Shown here one piece after another: positions 10,478-18,509 of a stretch of DNA of 64,000 nucleotides (the stretch's first letter is position 1; each line of letters opens with the position of its first letter). The position numbers and the translations under genes are program-made. Origin of the DNA: Sutterella sp. AM11-39 (GTDB taxonomy: Bacteria; Pseudomonadota; Gammaproteobacteria; Burkholderiales; Burkholderiaceae_F); NCBI RefSeq assembly GCF_003472385.1, contig NZ_QRLV01000002.1, forward strand, positions 62,001 through 126,000, read 5' to 3'. The notes beneath the pieces are model-generated. The model saw only the letters and a program-made list of their open reading frames with translations, had not been told where the DNA came from and did not search any database.

Positions 10478-10969
10478 CTATTCGAGTCTGAATTCTTTCT
10501 TGATGAGCTCAATCATGAAGCGAGCCACCTTATCACCCGTGTTGCCTTTCTTGCTATCGATATTCATCTGAATCAAGCAATCGAGCACGCGCTCGCGCAA
10601 CGTGGAGCTACTCACACCTTCCGTTCTAGGGAAGATGACAAGGCGTTCCGGACGCACATGATTGACATTGTCGGCGCCATGCACCAAGAGGTCACAGTGA
10701 ACACTGTCCATGAATTCATCGTTGATGAGCCAGGGGCCGGCAACCACTTCCTTCACATAACGGATGCTTTCGAGAATTTCCTTGCGTTCCTCGAAGCTCA
10801 ATTCCGGCGTGTAGCCCTTCTTTTTCTTGATTTCTTCGTCCGTGGTCAACACCACGACAACGTCGCCAATCTCGGCTGCTTTTTTCAGAAGCCGAATGTG
10901 GCCGTGGTGAATCAACGTGGCCGACATATCGACCATAACGCGCGGTCGCTCAGCGGTGGAAGCAGTCAT
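10478..10969 (-). CDS. TagD-like nucleotidyltransferase (cytidylyltransferase family)
   Basis: A 163-residue protein of the HxGH nucleotidyltransferase superfamily. The nucleotide-binding HHGH motif lies in MVDMSATLIHHGHIRLL at about residues 13-29, and the C-terminal EGVSSSTLRERV matches the ISSTxL motif of this group. From memory, the sequence is close to the cytidylyltransferase domain that is often fused to PEP mutase in phosphonate biosynthesis, and also to TagD (glycerol-3-phosphate cytidylyltransferase). It is the first gene of the operon and ends 6 bases before the binding-protein ATG. Inference: it makes a CMP- or CDP-activated phosphate or phosphonate used by the downstream transferases. 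No PEP mutase gene is in this window. Confidence 0.85.
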   Translation of the reverse strand: MTASTAERPRVMVDMSATLIHHGHIRLLKKAAEIGDVVVVLTTDEEIKKKKGYTPELSFEERKEILESIRYVKEVVAGPWLINDEFMDSVHCDLLVHGADNVNHVRPERLVIFPRTEGVSSSTLRERVLDCLIQMNIDSKKGNTGDKVARFMIELIKKEFRLE

Positions 10970-11129
10970 AGGACACCAATCTCGTCAAAAGTTCAAAGCG
11001 GCCCAAAACAACAAATAGCCCCACCCGTTCCTCCGAACAGGAGGAAAAGTGTACGGCTGAAGAATTTTCGGGCAAAAACGTTTGACAGGAATTTTACGCC
11101 GTTGGTTTAAGTCGTTCGACTTTTTCGAT

Positions 11130-12467
11130 TCAGAGAAGCGTTGCCATGTAGTAGGGCAAGTACCACACATCGTCCTGACACTTGATTTCACCGTGATGCA
11201 AGACGATAGCCTGTCCGATACGTTTGCCGAATTTCTCTTTGAATCGCTGCAACGATTTGATGCTCGAAGCCCCCGAAGACTTGACTTCAATGGGAATTAT
11301 CTTCTTTGCTTGCCGAATCAAAAAATCAATCTCCATCGTCGTCTTTCTGGTTGCAGGATTTCGCTCCACGTAGAAGTAAGCCCGATGTCCATTCGCTTTC
11401 AGGCACTGCGCGACAACGTTTTCCACCAACATGCCTTCGTTGACTTGAAGCTGATCCCGCAGGACAGCTCTGTAGAGCTCATTTTCCAAATACAGCCGAT
11501 CCGAGAAAGCCAGTGACACCAGAAGTCCGGTATCAGAGAGATAGCATTTGAATGCCGGGTCGGTAACGCCCAAATTGAACGCCGCGCTTGGATCGTCCAC
11601 CTTGCTGGCAAGATTGACAATCATGGCTTCATCCAACCAACGTATTGGTCCTTGATAGTTACGAATCCTTGCACTGGAATCAATGTGAGATAGCACATAA
11701 CGTTTGTCGTGCTTGGACAGTTCAGATGGAATTCGGTCGAAGAAATTTCTGACATAAACTGAATTTTCTTCGTTCTGTTCTTGCATATCGTTTTTGTACA
11801 GCGTAATGATCTGCTGCTTAACGAAATCCGCCTTTCCAAAATCCTTTCCATTGACAAATGCCTGAACAACTTGTGGCATGCCGCCCACCAGCATGTACTC
11901 GCTAAACGACCGCATCATGCCCTGATGCAGAGCCCCCATTGGTTTTCTATTGGCAAAGTGCTCCCGCATGAGCGGCATAGTAAATGTGTCTTCGCTCGCC
12001 CACAAAAATTCCTCAAAATCAAGAGGTTGCACCTCGAGCGTGTATTCCTCAGACGGAATCAGAATATCTTTGCTTCGTTTTGTGATGCCGGCAAGCGATC
12101 CGGTTTCGAGGTAGTCGTACCGCCCGTCTTCCAGAAGCGTTTTAAGCGCCTGCCGCGCCTGCGGAAAAAGCTGTATCTCATCTAGCACGATCAGAGACTT
12201 GCGGCGATGCAATTGTGTTTTGTATTCGAACTGAAGCTGAGCAAAGAAACCATCCAGATCGCGCAACCCATTGACGAACAAGTCTTTGACAACCTGATCA
12301 GCTTGGTCAAAGCGAATCAGAATGTAGCTTTCGTATGCTTCGCGTCCCAACTTTTCCGCAAGCGTTGTTTTGCCTACACGCCGAGCTCCTTTGAGAAACA
12401 GAGCGTAGTGAGGAGCGTACTTTTCCTTCCATTTGAGCATTTCCTGAAAAACTTTTCGCTCAAACAT
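11130..12467 (-). CDS. AAA-type ATPase with DUF4143 domain
   Basis: A 445-residue protein of the DUF4143 ATPase group, common and multi-copy in gut bacteria, function unknown. Visible: Walker A LKGARRVGKTTLAEK near residue 28, Walker B SLIVLDEIQ near residue 95, a sensor-like ETGSLAG, and a C-terminal PD-(D/E)xK-like segment, METIDFLIR-type followed by IIPIEVKSS (around residues 375-395). The start is ATG at 12467 with AGGAG about ten bases upstream; an in-frame TTG 9 bases earlier sits too close to that site. The leader consists of 33-bp repeats (12487-12597). It stands alone between the phosphonate-type operon and the AOR cluster and may be an acquired gene. Confidence 0.85.
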   Translation of the reverse strand: MFERKVFQEMLKWKEKYAPHYALFLKGARRVGKTTLAEKLGREAYESYILIRFDQADQVVKDLFVNGLRDLDGFFAQLQFEYKTQLHRRKSLIVLDEIQLFPQARQALKTLLEDGRYDYLETGSLAGITKRSKDILIPSEEYTLEVQPLDFEEFLWASEDTFTMPLMREHFANRKPMGALHQGMMRSFSEYMLVGGMPQVVQAFVNGKDFGKADFVKQQIITLYKNDMQEQNEENSVYVRNFFDRIPSELSKHDKRYVLSHIDSSARIRNYQGPIRWLDEAMIVNLASKVDDPSAAFNLGVTDPAFKCYLSDTGLLVSLAFSDRLYLENELYRAVLRDQLQVNEGMLVENVVAQCLKANGHRAYFYVERNPATRKTTMEIDFLIRQAKKIIPIEVKSSGASSIKSLQRFKEKFGKRIGQAIVLHHGEIKCQDDVWYLPYYMATLL

Positions 12468-12486
12468 TGTTCGCAAATCTCCTTTT

Positions 12487-12597
12487 TCACAAATGCGCAG
12501 CAGTTTTCTGAGTCACTTTTCACAATTGCGCCACCATTTTTAGGCTCAATTATCACAAATGCGCAACAGTTTTTCGAGTAAATTTTCACAATTGCGC
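12487..12597. repeat. Four-copy tandem array with exact 33-bp period in the ATPase leader
   Basis: TCACAA(A/T)TGCGC occurs at 12487, 12520, 12553 and 12586, always 33 bases apart. Copies 1 and 3 read TCACAAATGCGC; copies 2 and 4 read TCACAATTGCGC, so the array is also a 66-bp duplication. On the minus strand each unit reads GCGCA(A/T)TTGTGA(A/T)AA. In the copy nearest the gene this continues as AAGGAG, the ribosome-binding site of the ATPase. The 33-base unit equals 11 codons, and the array is open in one minus-strand frame, but no convincing ATG starts it. Confidence 0.85.
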
Positions 12598-12621
12598 CAA
12601 TTAACAATTCCTCCCTAACGC

Positions 12622-12654
12622 AAAAAAGGCCCGATCCCCTAGGGAACCGAGCCT
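12622..12654 (-). terminator. Rho-independent terminator of the AOR respiratory cluster
   Basis: On the minus strand the sequence AGGCTCGG, then a CCCTAGGGG-containing centre, then a closing arm ending GGGCCT is followed by six T residues. It lies 28 bases after the stop of the NrfD gene, the last gene of the unit running from 19214 to 12682. Confidence 0.8.
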
Positions 12655-12681
12655 GTATTTAAATCCTTGTTTAGCGACTGC

Positions 12682-13626
12682 TTAACCGCCGATGGAGTTG
12701 AGCTGTCCCGCGTAAAGGATAAAGAAGCGCAGGCACATCATGCCGACTACGCTGCACAGTGCCGAAATGACCACGGTAGCAAACGACTTCTTGAAGAAGG
12801 CGAACAACACGGGGCAAATAAAGCCTACGCACACAACGCCCACCCAAAATTCGGTTGCCCAGAAGCCGTCAACAAAAGCCTTTGCTGCCATCTGAGACGA
12901 TTCGATACCTGTCATCAGAGCAAAAGCGATCATAAAGATGCACAGCGCTTCGGCAGCCATCACCGGCCACTCGGCCACGTGCAAAACATGCACATCGTGG
13001 CTTTCGTGCGATTCACCCAGCAGCACAGCGCCGAGCTGATTGCAGGCAATGCCCGCTGACAGCCCCGAAGCCACGAAAAGAGCCGGAAGAACAGCCGTGT
13101 TGATCAGCGGGAAACGCACCAAAGCACTGATCAGAAAGCCCGTGTAGGCGCAAACGGTAAGCGCAAACACCAGACCGATCCATGTGAGTACCGGCAGGAT
13201 CTTTCGCAGCACGCTCAAAAGAGCGGCACCGCACGGAATGCCGTCCACAAGGCGCTTGACCGGTTCAAACTCGTAAAAGCTCACGAGCGTGACCAAGAAC
13301 ATCGTCGGGATGAACACCAAAAGAGCCATCACGCCGACACTCATCACCGAAGTCGGGTTGTAGAAGATAAGAATCTTCCAGAAATCCAACGGTTTGGTGA
13401 GGTCAAACACCAGACAGATCATGCCCAACAGAATCGTCACGAGCGCAATGAAGCTTGCCGCCTGAAAGAGCGGTGTGATCTGCGTCTGCTTTCTGAAGAT
13501 GCGCACCAGAGCGGCCGCTGCAAACGCACCACCCGAAATGCCGGCCAGAAAGAGGTACACGGCAATCGGCCAGGGCCAGGCCACGTTTTCAGAAAAGCCG
13601 ATCGTGAAATCAATGACTTGTTCCAT
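12682..13626 (-). CDS. NrfD/PsrC-family quinone-interacting membrane subunit
   Basis: A 314-residue polytopic protein with about eight to nine hydrophobic segments, matching the NrfD/PsrC/TtrC family: MEQVIDFTIGFSENVAWPWPIAVYLFLAGISGG at the N-terminus, with the family's LFLAGISGGAF motif. Such subunits exchange electrons between the quinone pool and a periplasm-facing Fe-S subunit. The start codon directly follows the TAA of the Fe-S gene, so the pair is translationally coupled. It probably replaces the b-type cytochrome YdhU of the E. coli ydh operon in this AOR cluster. Confidence 0.9.
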   Translation of the reverse strand: MEQVIDFTIGFSENVAWPWPIAVYLFLAGISGGAFAAAALVRIFRKQTQITPLFQAASFIALVTILLGMICLVFDLTKPLDFWKILIFYNPTSVMSVGVMALLVFIPTMFLVTLVSFYEFEPVKRLVDGIPCGAALLSVLRKILPVLTWIGLVFALTVCAYTGFLISALVRFPLINTAVLPALFVASGLSAGIACNQLGAVLLGESHESHDVHVLHVAEWPVMAAEALCIFMIAFALMTGIESSQMAAKAFVDGFWATEFWVGVVCVGFICPVLFAFFKKSFATVVISALCSVVGMMCLRFFILYAGQLNSIGG

Positions 13627-14298
13627 TTACGACTCCTTCTTCAACGGGATGTAGCGCAGGCTGGGCTTGGTACCCAACTGCGGACGCACACGCACCGAGT
13701 CCTTGAAATCAAGAAGCTTGGTAACGAAAGCATTGGGATCGTTAACGTCACCAAACACCAGCGCGTCATATCGGCAGGCCGAAACGCAAGCCGGATCTTC
13801 GCCCTTGTGCAGGCGTGTATCCAAGCAGAAATTGCAGTGATCGGCCGCCCCCGTATCTTCGCGGATGTAGCGCACGTTGTAAGGGCAAGCCACGATGCAG
13901 TACTTGCAGCCGATGCAAAGATCCGCATCCACCGTCACAATTCCCGTTTCCTTGTCGCGATGAGCCGCCCCCGTCGGGCAGACACGAATGCAGGGCGCTT
14001 CCTCGCACTGCTGACACGACACGCGGGTATAGTGGCGATCCTTTTTATTGCTGCCGTCGGGCTTGACGCCGTTGAGCTGCATCAAGAGGCGAGATCGCCC
14101 TTTCGGAAGCTTGTTGGTCTCATTGCAGGCAATCTTGCATTCGCCGCAGCCGACACACTTGTTCTGGTCAAAGACCATCACGTAATGCGGCTGACTGTCC
14201 TGTCGGGAGACGCCGGTGCAGCCTGCCAAAGGCACTGCCGCAATACCCAACGCTGCCGTCCCGAGCAGTTGTCTGCGGTTAATTGTCGGTTTAGTCAC
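13627..14298 (-). CDS. Exported four-cluster ferredoxin-like subunit (NrfC/TtrB type)
   Basis: A 223-residue protein. Four cysteine groups: CVGCGECKIAC, CQQCEEAPCIRVC, CIGCKYCIVAC, and a split set with CNFC and CVSAC, fitting four [4Fe-4S] clusters. The N-terminus has NRRQLLGTAALGIAA, a Tat-type signal, ending in the lipobox PLAGC (Cys27), so it may be a Tat-exported lipoprotein. The start is a GTG with AGGAG seven bases upstream; a longer in-frame extension has no such site. It wires the neighbouring multihaem cytochrome and AOR proteins to the NrfD subunit. It occupies the position of YdhX in the E. coli ydhYVWXUT operon. Confidence 0.9.
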   Translation of the reverse strand: MTKPTINRRQLLGTAALGIAAVPLAGCTGVSRQDSQPHYVMVFDQNKCVGCGECKIACNETNKLPKGRSRLLMQLNGVKPDGSNKKDRHYTRVSCQQCEEAPCIRVCPTGAAHRDKETGIVTVDADLCIGCKYCIVACPYNVRYIREDTGAADHCNFCLDTRLHKGEDPACVSACRYDALVFGDVNDPNAFVTKLLDFKDSVRVRPQLGTKPSLRYIPLKKES

Positions 14299-14387
14299 AG
14301 TTTTTCTCCTGATCTGCAGACGCACGCCGAAGTCCGTTGTTTACAGACCATTGACGTGCGTCCTGCGTTATCCAAGTCCCCTTCGAG

Positions 14388-15419
14388 TTACTTGGTCGCG
14401 TGGCGATAGCCGCCGTTGTCGATCAGAACCTGTGCCTTGGCAAGGTAGCTCTCTGCCGCTGCCAACCGATCCTTGGTGTAATGCGAAGCGTGAGCGCCCC
14501 AACTGCCGTCCTTCTTGATCAGATCGGCAATTTCCGCAGCCTTATCCAGAAGCAGGCGAGCTTCAGTTTGATCAGCCGGCGTCATCTTCGTGATTTCCAA
14601 AAGCTTCGTGATGCGATCCACCCCCTTGACGACACGGTCCCAGCTTTCCTTCACAGGACGCTGAACCTTCTGCACCTCATAGGCAATTTCCTGCTGCGAC
14701 TTGTAGATCAGCCCCTTGTCGAGTTCGGAAGTCGCAGGGCTGTGGCAGCCGCGGCCTTCGCAAACCGTCCAATCGGCCGGAGCGGGACGACCGCAGCTCC
14801 ACTGCAGATCAACAAAACCGTGATCTTCTTTGTCGCGGCTGTACACCCATCCCTTTTCAGGATCCTTGGTCACCATGGAAGCCTGAGCATCCGTGTTGAT
14901 CTTGTAGAGGTGCGCACGGCGGACAGCCGCAAAGCGATCCGTTCCCTTAAGCGCCTCCTCAAACTTGCTCACCACCGGGATGTTGGGCATGTGGCAACCG
15001 ATGCAGTCGACATCCTTGTGAGAGCGCGTATGGCTTTGCATGTCAGCCTGCACCGTATGGCAGTCCTGGCAGGTTTTTTTCATGGGCGGATTGGTGACCT
15101 TAGCCATCCAATCGGGGCCGCCCTGACGCTGCTGATCGTGGCAGGTCACGCAGGTCAAGCCCTTTTCGAAATGCTTGCTCATGGCATGCTGCTCGAGCTT
15201 GTCGTTGTATACCTCAGCGATCAGTCGCTTGGTCTCCTCCGTACTACGTTCGATCTTGGTATTGGCGGCGTCACCGAGAGACTTCACGAAATCGGGCTTG
15301 CCCTGAATGTCGAATTCAGGCGCGGGCGTCGCGGCTGCAACGGTAAAACTCAATGCCGAACCCAAAGCCAGCACGCTCAAGGCGCTGATCGGGCGAAGCA
15401 GTTTTTTGAACGTTGTCAT
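14388..15419 (-). CDS. Periplasmic multihaem c-type cytochrome
   Basis: A 343-residue protein with an N-terminal signal peptide (cleavage near residue 30, VAAA/TPAP). Three canonical haem c motifs: C90VTCH, C117QDCH and C139IGCH. A fourth candidate is C220EGRGCH, a CX4CH site just after WSCGRPAPADW. Residues 230-343 are helical and contain no further haem motif. The start has AAGGAAACAGGA upstream. It lies between the unknown 288-residue protein and the exported Fe-S subunit, so it is probably an electron-transfer subunit or terminal haem protein of the AOR cluster. The closest named family is uncertain. Confidence 0.85.
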   Translation of the reverse strand: MTTFKKLLRPISALSVLALGSALSFTVAAATPAPEFDIQGKPDFVKSLGDAANTKIERSTEETKRLIAEVYNDKLEQHAMSKHFEKGLTCVTCHDQQRQGGPDWMAKVTNPPMKKTCQDCHTVQADMQSHTRSHKDVDCIGCHMPNIPVVSKFEEALKGTDRFAAVRRAHLYKINTDAQASMVTKDPEKGWVYSRDKEDHGFVDLQWSCGRPAPADWTVCEGRGCHSPATSELDKGLIYKSQQEIAYEVQKVQRPVKESWDRVVKGVDRITKLLEITKMTPADQTEARLLLDKAAEIADLIKKDGSWGAHASHYTKDRLAAAESYLAKAQVLIDNGGYRHATK

Positions 15420-15478
15420 TCCTGTTTCCTTTCAATAGCGGTATTCACAACCGGTCTCTTTGCATGAGACCGCATCGA

Positions 15479-16345
15479 TTAGGGATTCATCGCAGCTTCC
15501 AGCGCGACGTCGGCAAGGGCGTCGGCGTAGTCGTCTTCGATGTAGCGGTTCGAATAAAGAAACACCGCATCAACGCTGTTGGTTGTGAATCGAATGTCTT
15601 TTTTGTCGGGATCTTCCGAGATCTGTTTCAGAACCTGCTGAAGGTCTTCCGGCTTCATGTCAAAAGGCGGAGCCTGAAAGACATCAATCGGCGTCAGAGC
15701 CGGATAGATGCGTGAGGTTTCGCGCACCATGTCCACCACGGCTTCGATCGGGTTGTTTTTCGTCGAAAGCATGCGGGCGTAAGAACCCGACAAAAGCGGA
15801 CGGAAATGGAAAAACTCCTTGTTGTCCCAGCTCTCGATTCGCCCGATGCCGTAGTCGCCGGCGAGTACTTCGTCCAAGACCTTATCGAAGTATTCGGGCG
15901 TGATTTCTCGTTCCTCGCCCTGCACTTCGTTCTCAGACTTTTCCTGAGCCTCGGCTGCGGCAAGCGCCTCGGTGACGCGCCCGGAAAGCAATGTGGCAAT
16001 GAGTTCGCGGCGCGAGAAAGCTTCGCGCTGCGCCGCCATCGTCGGCACCTTGCCGGCATCGGCCTTCATTTCCTTTTTGGAGCGGAAATGCATGGGATGC
16101 TCGTTTTCAGGGTTGTGCAGCACCTTGTCGAACTTCGCCTGCGTCTGATCTACCAACTCCTGAGCCGTCGGCACGGGAGCCTTGGCGGCCGTCTTGCAAA
16201 ACGCCTCATAGAGAGCATCGCGGTCAATCAACTCGACGCGCTTGGACGATTGCGTCACGATATCGATCAGCGTGAGCATGTCGGCCTGCATCTGCAGGAT
16301 CGGTTCGGCCTTTTTCTCAACCGTAGTGATGTCGTTGTCTTTCAT
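15479..16345 (-). CDS. Unknown acidic protein of the AOR cluster
   Basis: A 288-residue soluble protein with no signal peptide, membrane segment or cysteine-rich motif. It is rich in Glu and Ala, with a charged helical stretch around residues 125-150, and its C-terminal third includes FSTNSVDAVFLYSN-like segments (FTTNSVDAVF). I do not recognise the family. Its position, directly after the AOR gene, corresponds to ydhW in E. coli ydhYVWXUT, so it may be an assembly factor or chaperone for the tungsto/molybdoenzyme. This assignment rests on context only. Confidence 0.8.
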   Translation of the reverse strand: MKDNDITTVEKKAEPILQMQADMLTLIDIVTQSSKRVELIDRDALYEAFCKTAAKAPVPTAQELVDQTQAKFDKVLHNPENEHPMHFRSKKEMKADAGKVPTMAAQREAFSRRELIATLLSGRVTEALAAAEAQEKSENEVQGEEREITPEYFDKVLDEVLAGDYGIGRIESWDNKEFFHFRPLLSGSYARMLSTKNNPIEAVVDMVRETSRIYPALTPIDVFQAPPFDMKPEDLQQVLKQISEDPDKKDIRFTTNSVDAVFLYSNRYIEDDYADALADVALEAAMNP

Positions 16346-16379
16346 TTTTCAGAAGATTCTTTGGCTATATCTCGGTTGA

Positions 16380-18488
16380 TCAGTACAGACCTTCCTTCTT
16401 GAGCGCCGGAAGCATCCAATCAAGACCGTAGGACTTGATGCAGCGTTCCGTCGGAGCACCGGTTTTCTGATCGAAATCCATCACATCGAAGAAGAGGTCG
16501 AAACTCTTTTCAATATCGGCGCGATCCATCACAATGGTTCCCTTCGTGAAAGGCTTGCGGCCCTTGGCGTCGTGGAAGATCCATTCCGGATAGCGGTCGT
16601 GCACGTGACGCATGTCGCGGTTCTTCAACTGACGCATCGTGTAGAGACGCTGCATCAGGAAGGCTCGCAGGCCGGCCTTATCGAGCTCGTCCTGAGTCAT
16701 CTTGATTCCGGTAACGGCACTAAAGACCTTGCTTTCCATTTCGATGTCGCCGATGTAGCCCTTTTCGCGCAACGGAGAGAGTTCCCACGGTGCCGTCCAC
16801 GAGCAAATGCCGAGCATGTCGTGCAATTCCTTACGCGCAATGCACCAGCGCAGGCGAACCATTTTTGCTCGCGAAGTCGGACGGTAGTCCTTGATGCCAT
16901 CGACAGCGCTTTCATCACCCCAGAACTTGGCGGCAATCTTCTTTTGCAGCTCAAGAGGCAGACCTGATGTCGAGAAGTTGATGTGTGCATGGCACATCGG
17001 GTCGCGGTTGTACATGCAGTTCAACACCACGCCGATCTGACCGTCGTTTTCGTTGGAATGGTGCTTGGTGTGACCGATTGCCCAATAAAGTGCCTTTCCT
17101 TCCTTCTGCCATTCCTCTTCAGTCATGCCGAAATGCTTGAGCCAGACCGGCGTCGTTTCACCGAGCCAGCGACCGAATTCGCCCTTGCGGTATGCAATGC
17201 GCGGCAAAATATCCAGGAAAATCGACGGATCCGGATTTTCGATCTTGTTCCAATCGATGCTTTCATATTCTTCCTTCGGAAGCACCTTCTTCCAAAGGCC
17301 CTTTTCGTACATGACGCGGAAGTCGCGATGCAACTGACCGTAGTTGCACCAAATGCCCATATCGTCGATGGTTTGAACCCCCACGAGGTTGGCTTCGCGA
17401 GCAACGTCGCTCTTCAAATCCGACACGAGCTTCGGGAACCACCAGCGACCATAGAGCGGCATGCAGGTTTGTTCGGTAATTTTCTGAATGCCATACTTCT
17501 GCGCCGTGTGATCGTCACGAATAACCGAGTAGCAGCGAATCGGGCAGGCATAGCAGCCGGTGCTGCGCACTGTGTACTGCCACATGCCTTTGCCGAGATA
17601 GAACTCGGAAGAGCAGGTACGGTAGCCGATGTGGTTGAGATCGTGCGGATCCATCGCCTTTTCGGTGATGGTCACGGGCGGATTGGCTGCGCCCCAGACA
17701 GCACCCGGATAGGCCGACCAACGGCTCGCGGGCGTGTAGTACTCATGCAGCGGAGAGGGATTACGCGGAACGATGGACTGAGTATGAGCACCCAGGATGC
17801 TGCGGTGTTGATCCACGAGCTCTTCCCATTGCTTCGGGCTTGCCGCAATGTGCACGGCACCGTCGCCCCAGACAACGAGAGCCTTGAGCTTCTTTTTGCC
17901 CATGATGGAGCCGATGCCGCCGGCGCTGTGCGAGCGATCAACCATCATGTTGGACATCGGAACACCGTTTTCACCGGCCGGCCCGATCGTGCCGATGCTG
18001 ACGTCGGGACGGGTTTCCTGAGCGAGCATTGAAGCCGAGCGGTAGGTACCCTGACCCCAGATGGCGCTGGCATCACGGAATTCAACCTTGTCGTTGTTGA
18101 TGTAAAGATAGATGGGTTTGGCCGACTCGCCTTCGATGATCACGAAGTCCCAACCGGCAAACTTGAGCTTGTGTGCCAGTTCACCGCCCACATGAGCGCT
18201 CGAAATCAGCGACTGCGGATAAGCTGTAGGCCAAAGCGTCGTAATGGCGGTACGGCCCGAGCAGATGGCGCCCGTACCGGACAAGGGGCCCGGAGCGATC
18301 ACGAGCTTGTTTTCAGGGTCATAGCAAGAGGTTTTGGGATCGACTTCTTCCCAAAAGACCTTGTAACCGATGGCGGTGCCGCCGATGTCGTCCTTAAAGC
18401 GGGGGAATGTGGCTTCAACCTTGACTTCTTGAGTCGTCAGATTGATGCGGAGACCTTTTCCCGTGTAGCCGCAAACTTTTTTCGTCAT
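16380..18488 (-). CDS. Aldehyde ferredoxin oxidoreductase-family enzyme (YdhV-like)
   Basis: A 702-residue W/Mo-pterin enzyme of the AOR family. The [4Fe-4S] ligands are Cys312-x2-Cys315-x3-Cys319 (GCYACPIRC) and Cys562 (LGICSW). The N-terminal domain opens with GYTGKGLRINLTT and has the family's IAPGPLSGTGAICSGR. These enzymes oxidise aldehydes or reduce carboxylates using a bis-pyranopterin metal centre; the substrate of the YdhV branch is not known to me. There is no Tat signal, whereas the partner ferredoxin upstream has one, so AOR is either cytoplasmic or co-exported with it. The start has AGGAAAGG upstream. MoeA and ModD homologues nearby fit a metal-pterin enzyme. Confidence 0.92.
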   Translation of the reverse strand: MTKKVCGYTGKGLRINLTTQEVKVEATFPRFKDDIGGTAIGYKVFWEEVDPKTSCYDPENKLVIAPGPLSGTGAICSGRTAITTLWPTAYPQSLISSAHVGGELAHKLKFAGWDFVIIEGESAKPIYLYINNDKVEFRDASAIWGQGTYRSASMLAQETRPDVSIGTIGPAGENGVPMSNMMVDRSHSAGGIGSIMGKKKLKALVVWGDGAVHIAASPKQWEELVDQHRSILGAHTQSIVPRNPSPLHEYYTPASRWSAYPGAVWGAANPPVTITEKAMDPHDLNHIGYRTCSSEFYLGKGMWQYTVRSTGCYACPIRCYSVIRDDHTAQKYGIQKITEQTCMPLYGRWWFPKLVSDLKSDVAREANLVGVQTIDDMGIWCNYGQLHRDFRVMYEKGLWKKVLPKEEYESIDWNKIENPDPSIFLDILPRIAYRKGEFGRWLGETTPVWLKHFGMTEEEWQKEGKALYWAIGHTKHHSNENDGQIGVVLNCMYNRDPMCHAHINFSTSGLPLELQKKIAAKFWGDESAVDGIKDYRPTSRAKMVRLRWCIARKELHDMLGICSWTAPWELSPLREKGYIGDIEMESKVFSAVTGIKMTQDELDKAGLRAFLMQRLYTMRQLKNRDMRHVHDRYPEWIFHDAKGRKPFTKGTIVMDRADIEKSFDLFFDVMDFDQKTGAPTERCIKSYGLDWMLPALKKEGLY

Positions 18489-18509
18489 AGCAAGAAACCT
18501 TTCCTCTGA

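Noticed and set aside
10985..11129. TTGACA-like and TTTAAG hexamers on the plus strand as a promoter
   Set aside because: Spacing is 18 bases but no plus-strand gene follows; the neighbouring genes on both sides lie on the minus strand.
12487..12597. CRISPR array
   Set aside because: Conserved cores are only 12 bases, spacing is fixed at 33 because whole units are similar, there are no unique spacers and no cas genes nearby.
12374..12607. A 77-codon minus-strand frame across the 33-bp repeats, giving 11-residue peptide repeats
   Set aside because: It starts only at a TTG without ribosome-binding site, and runs into the ATPase gene in another frame. The repeat is better explained as leader DNA, though a translated leader cannot be excluded.
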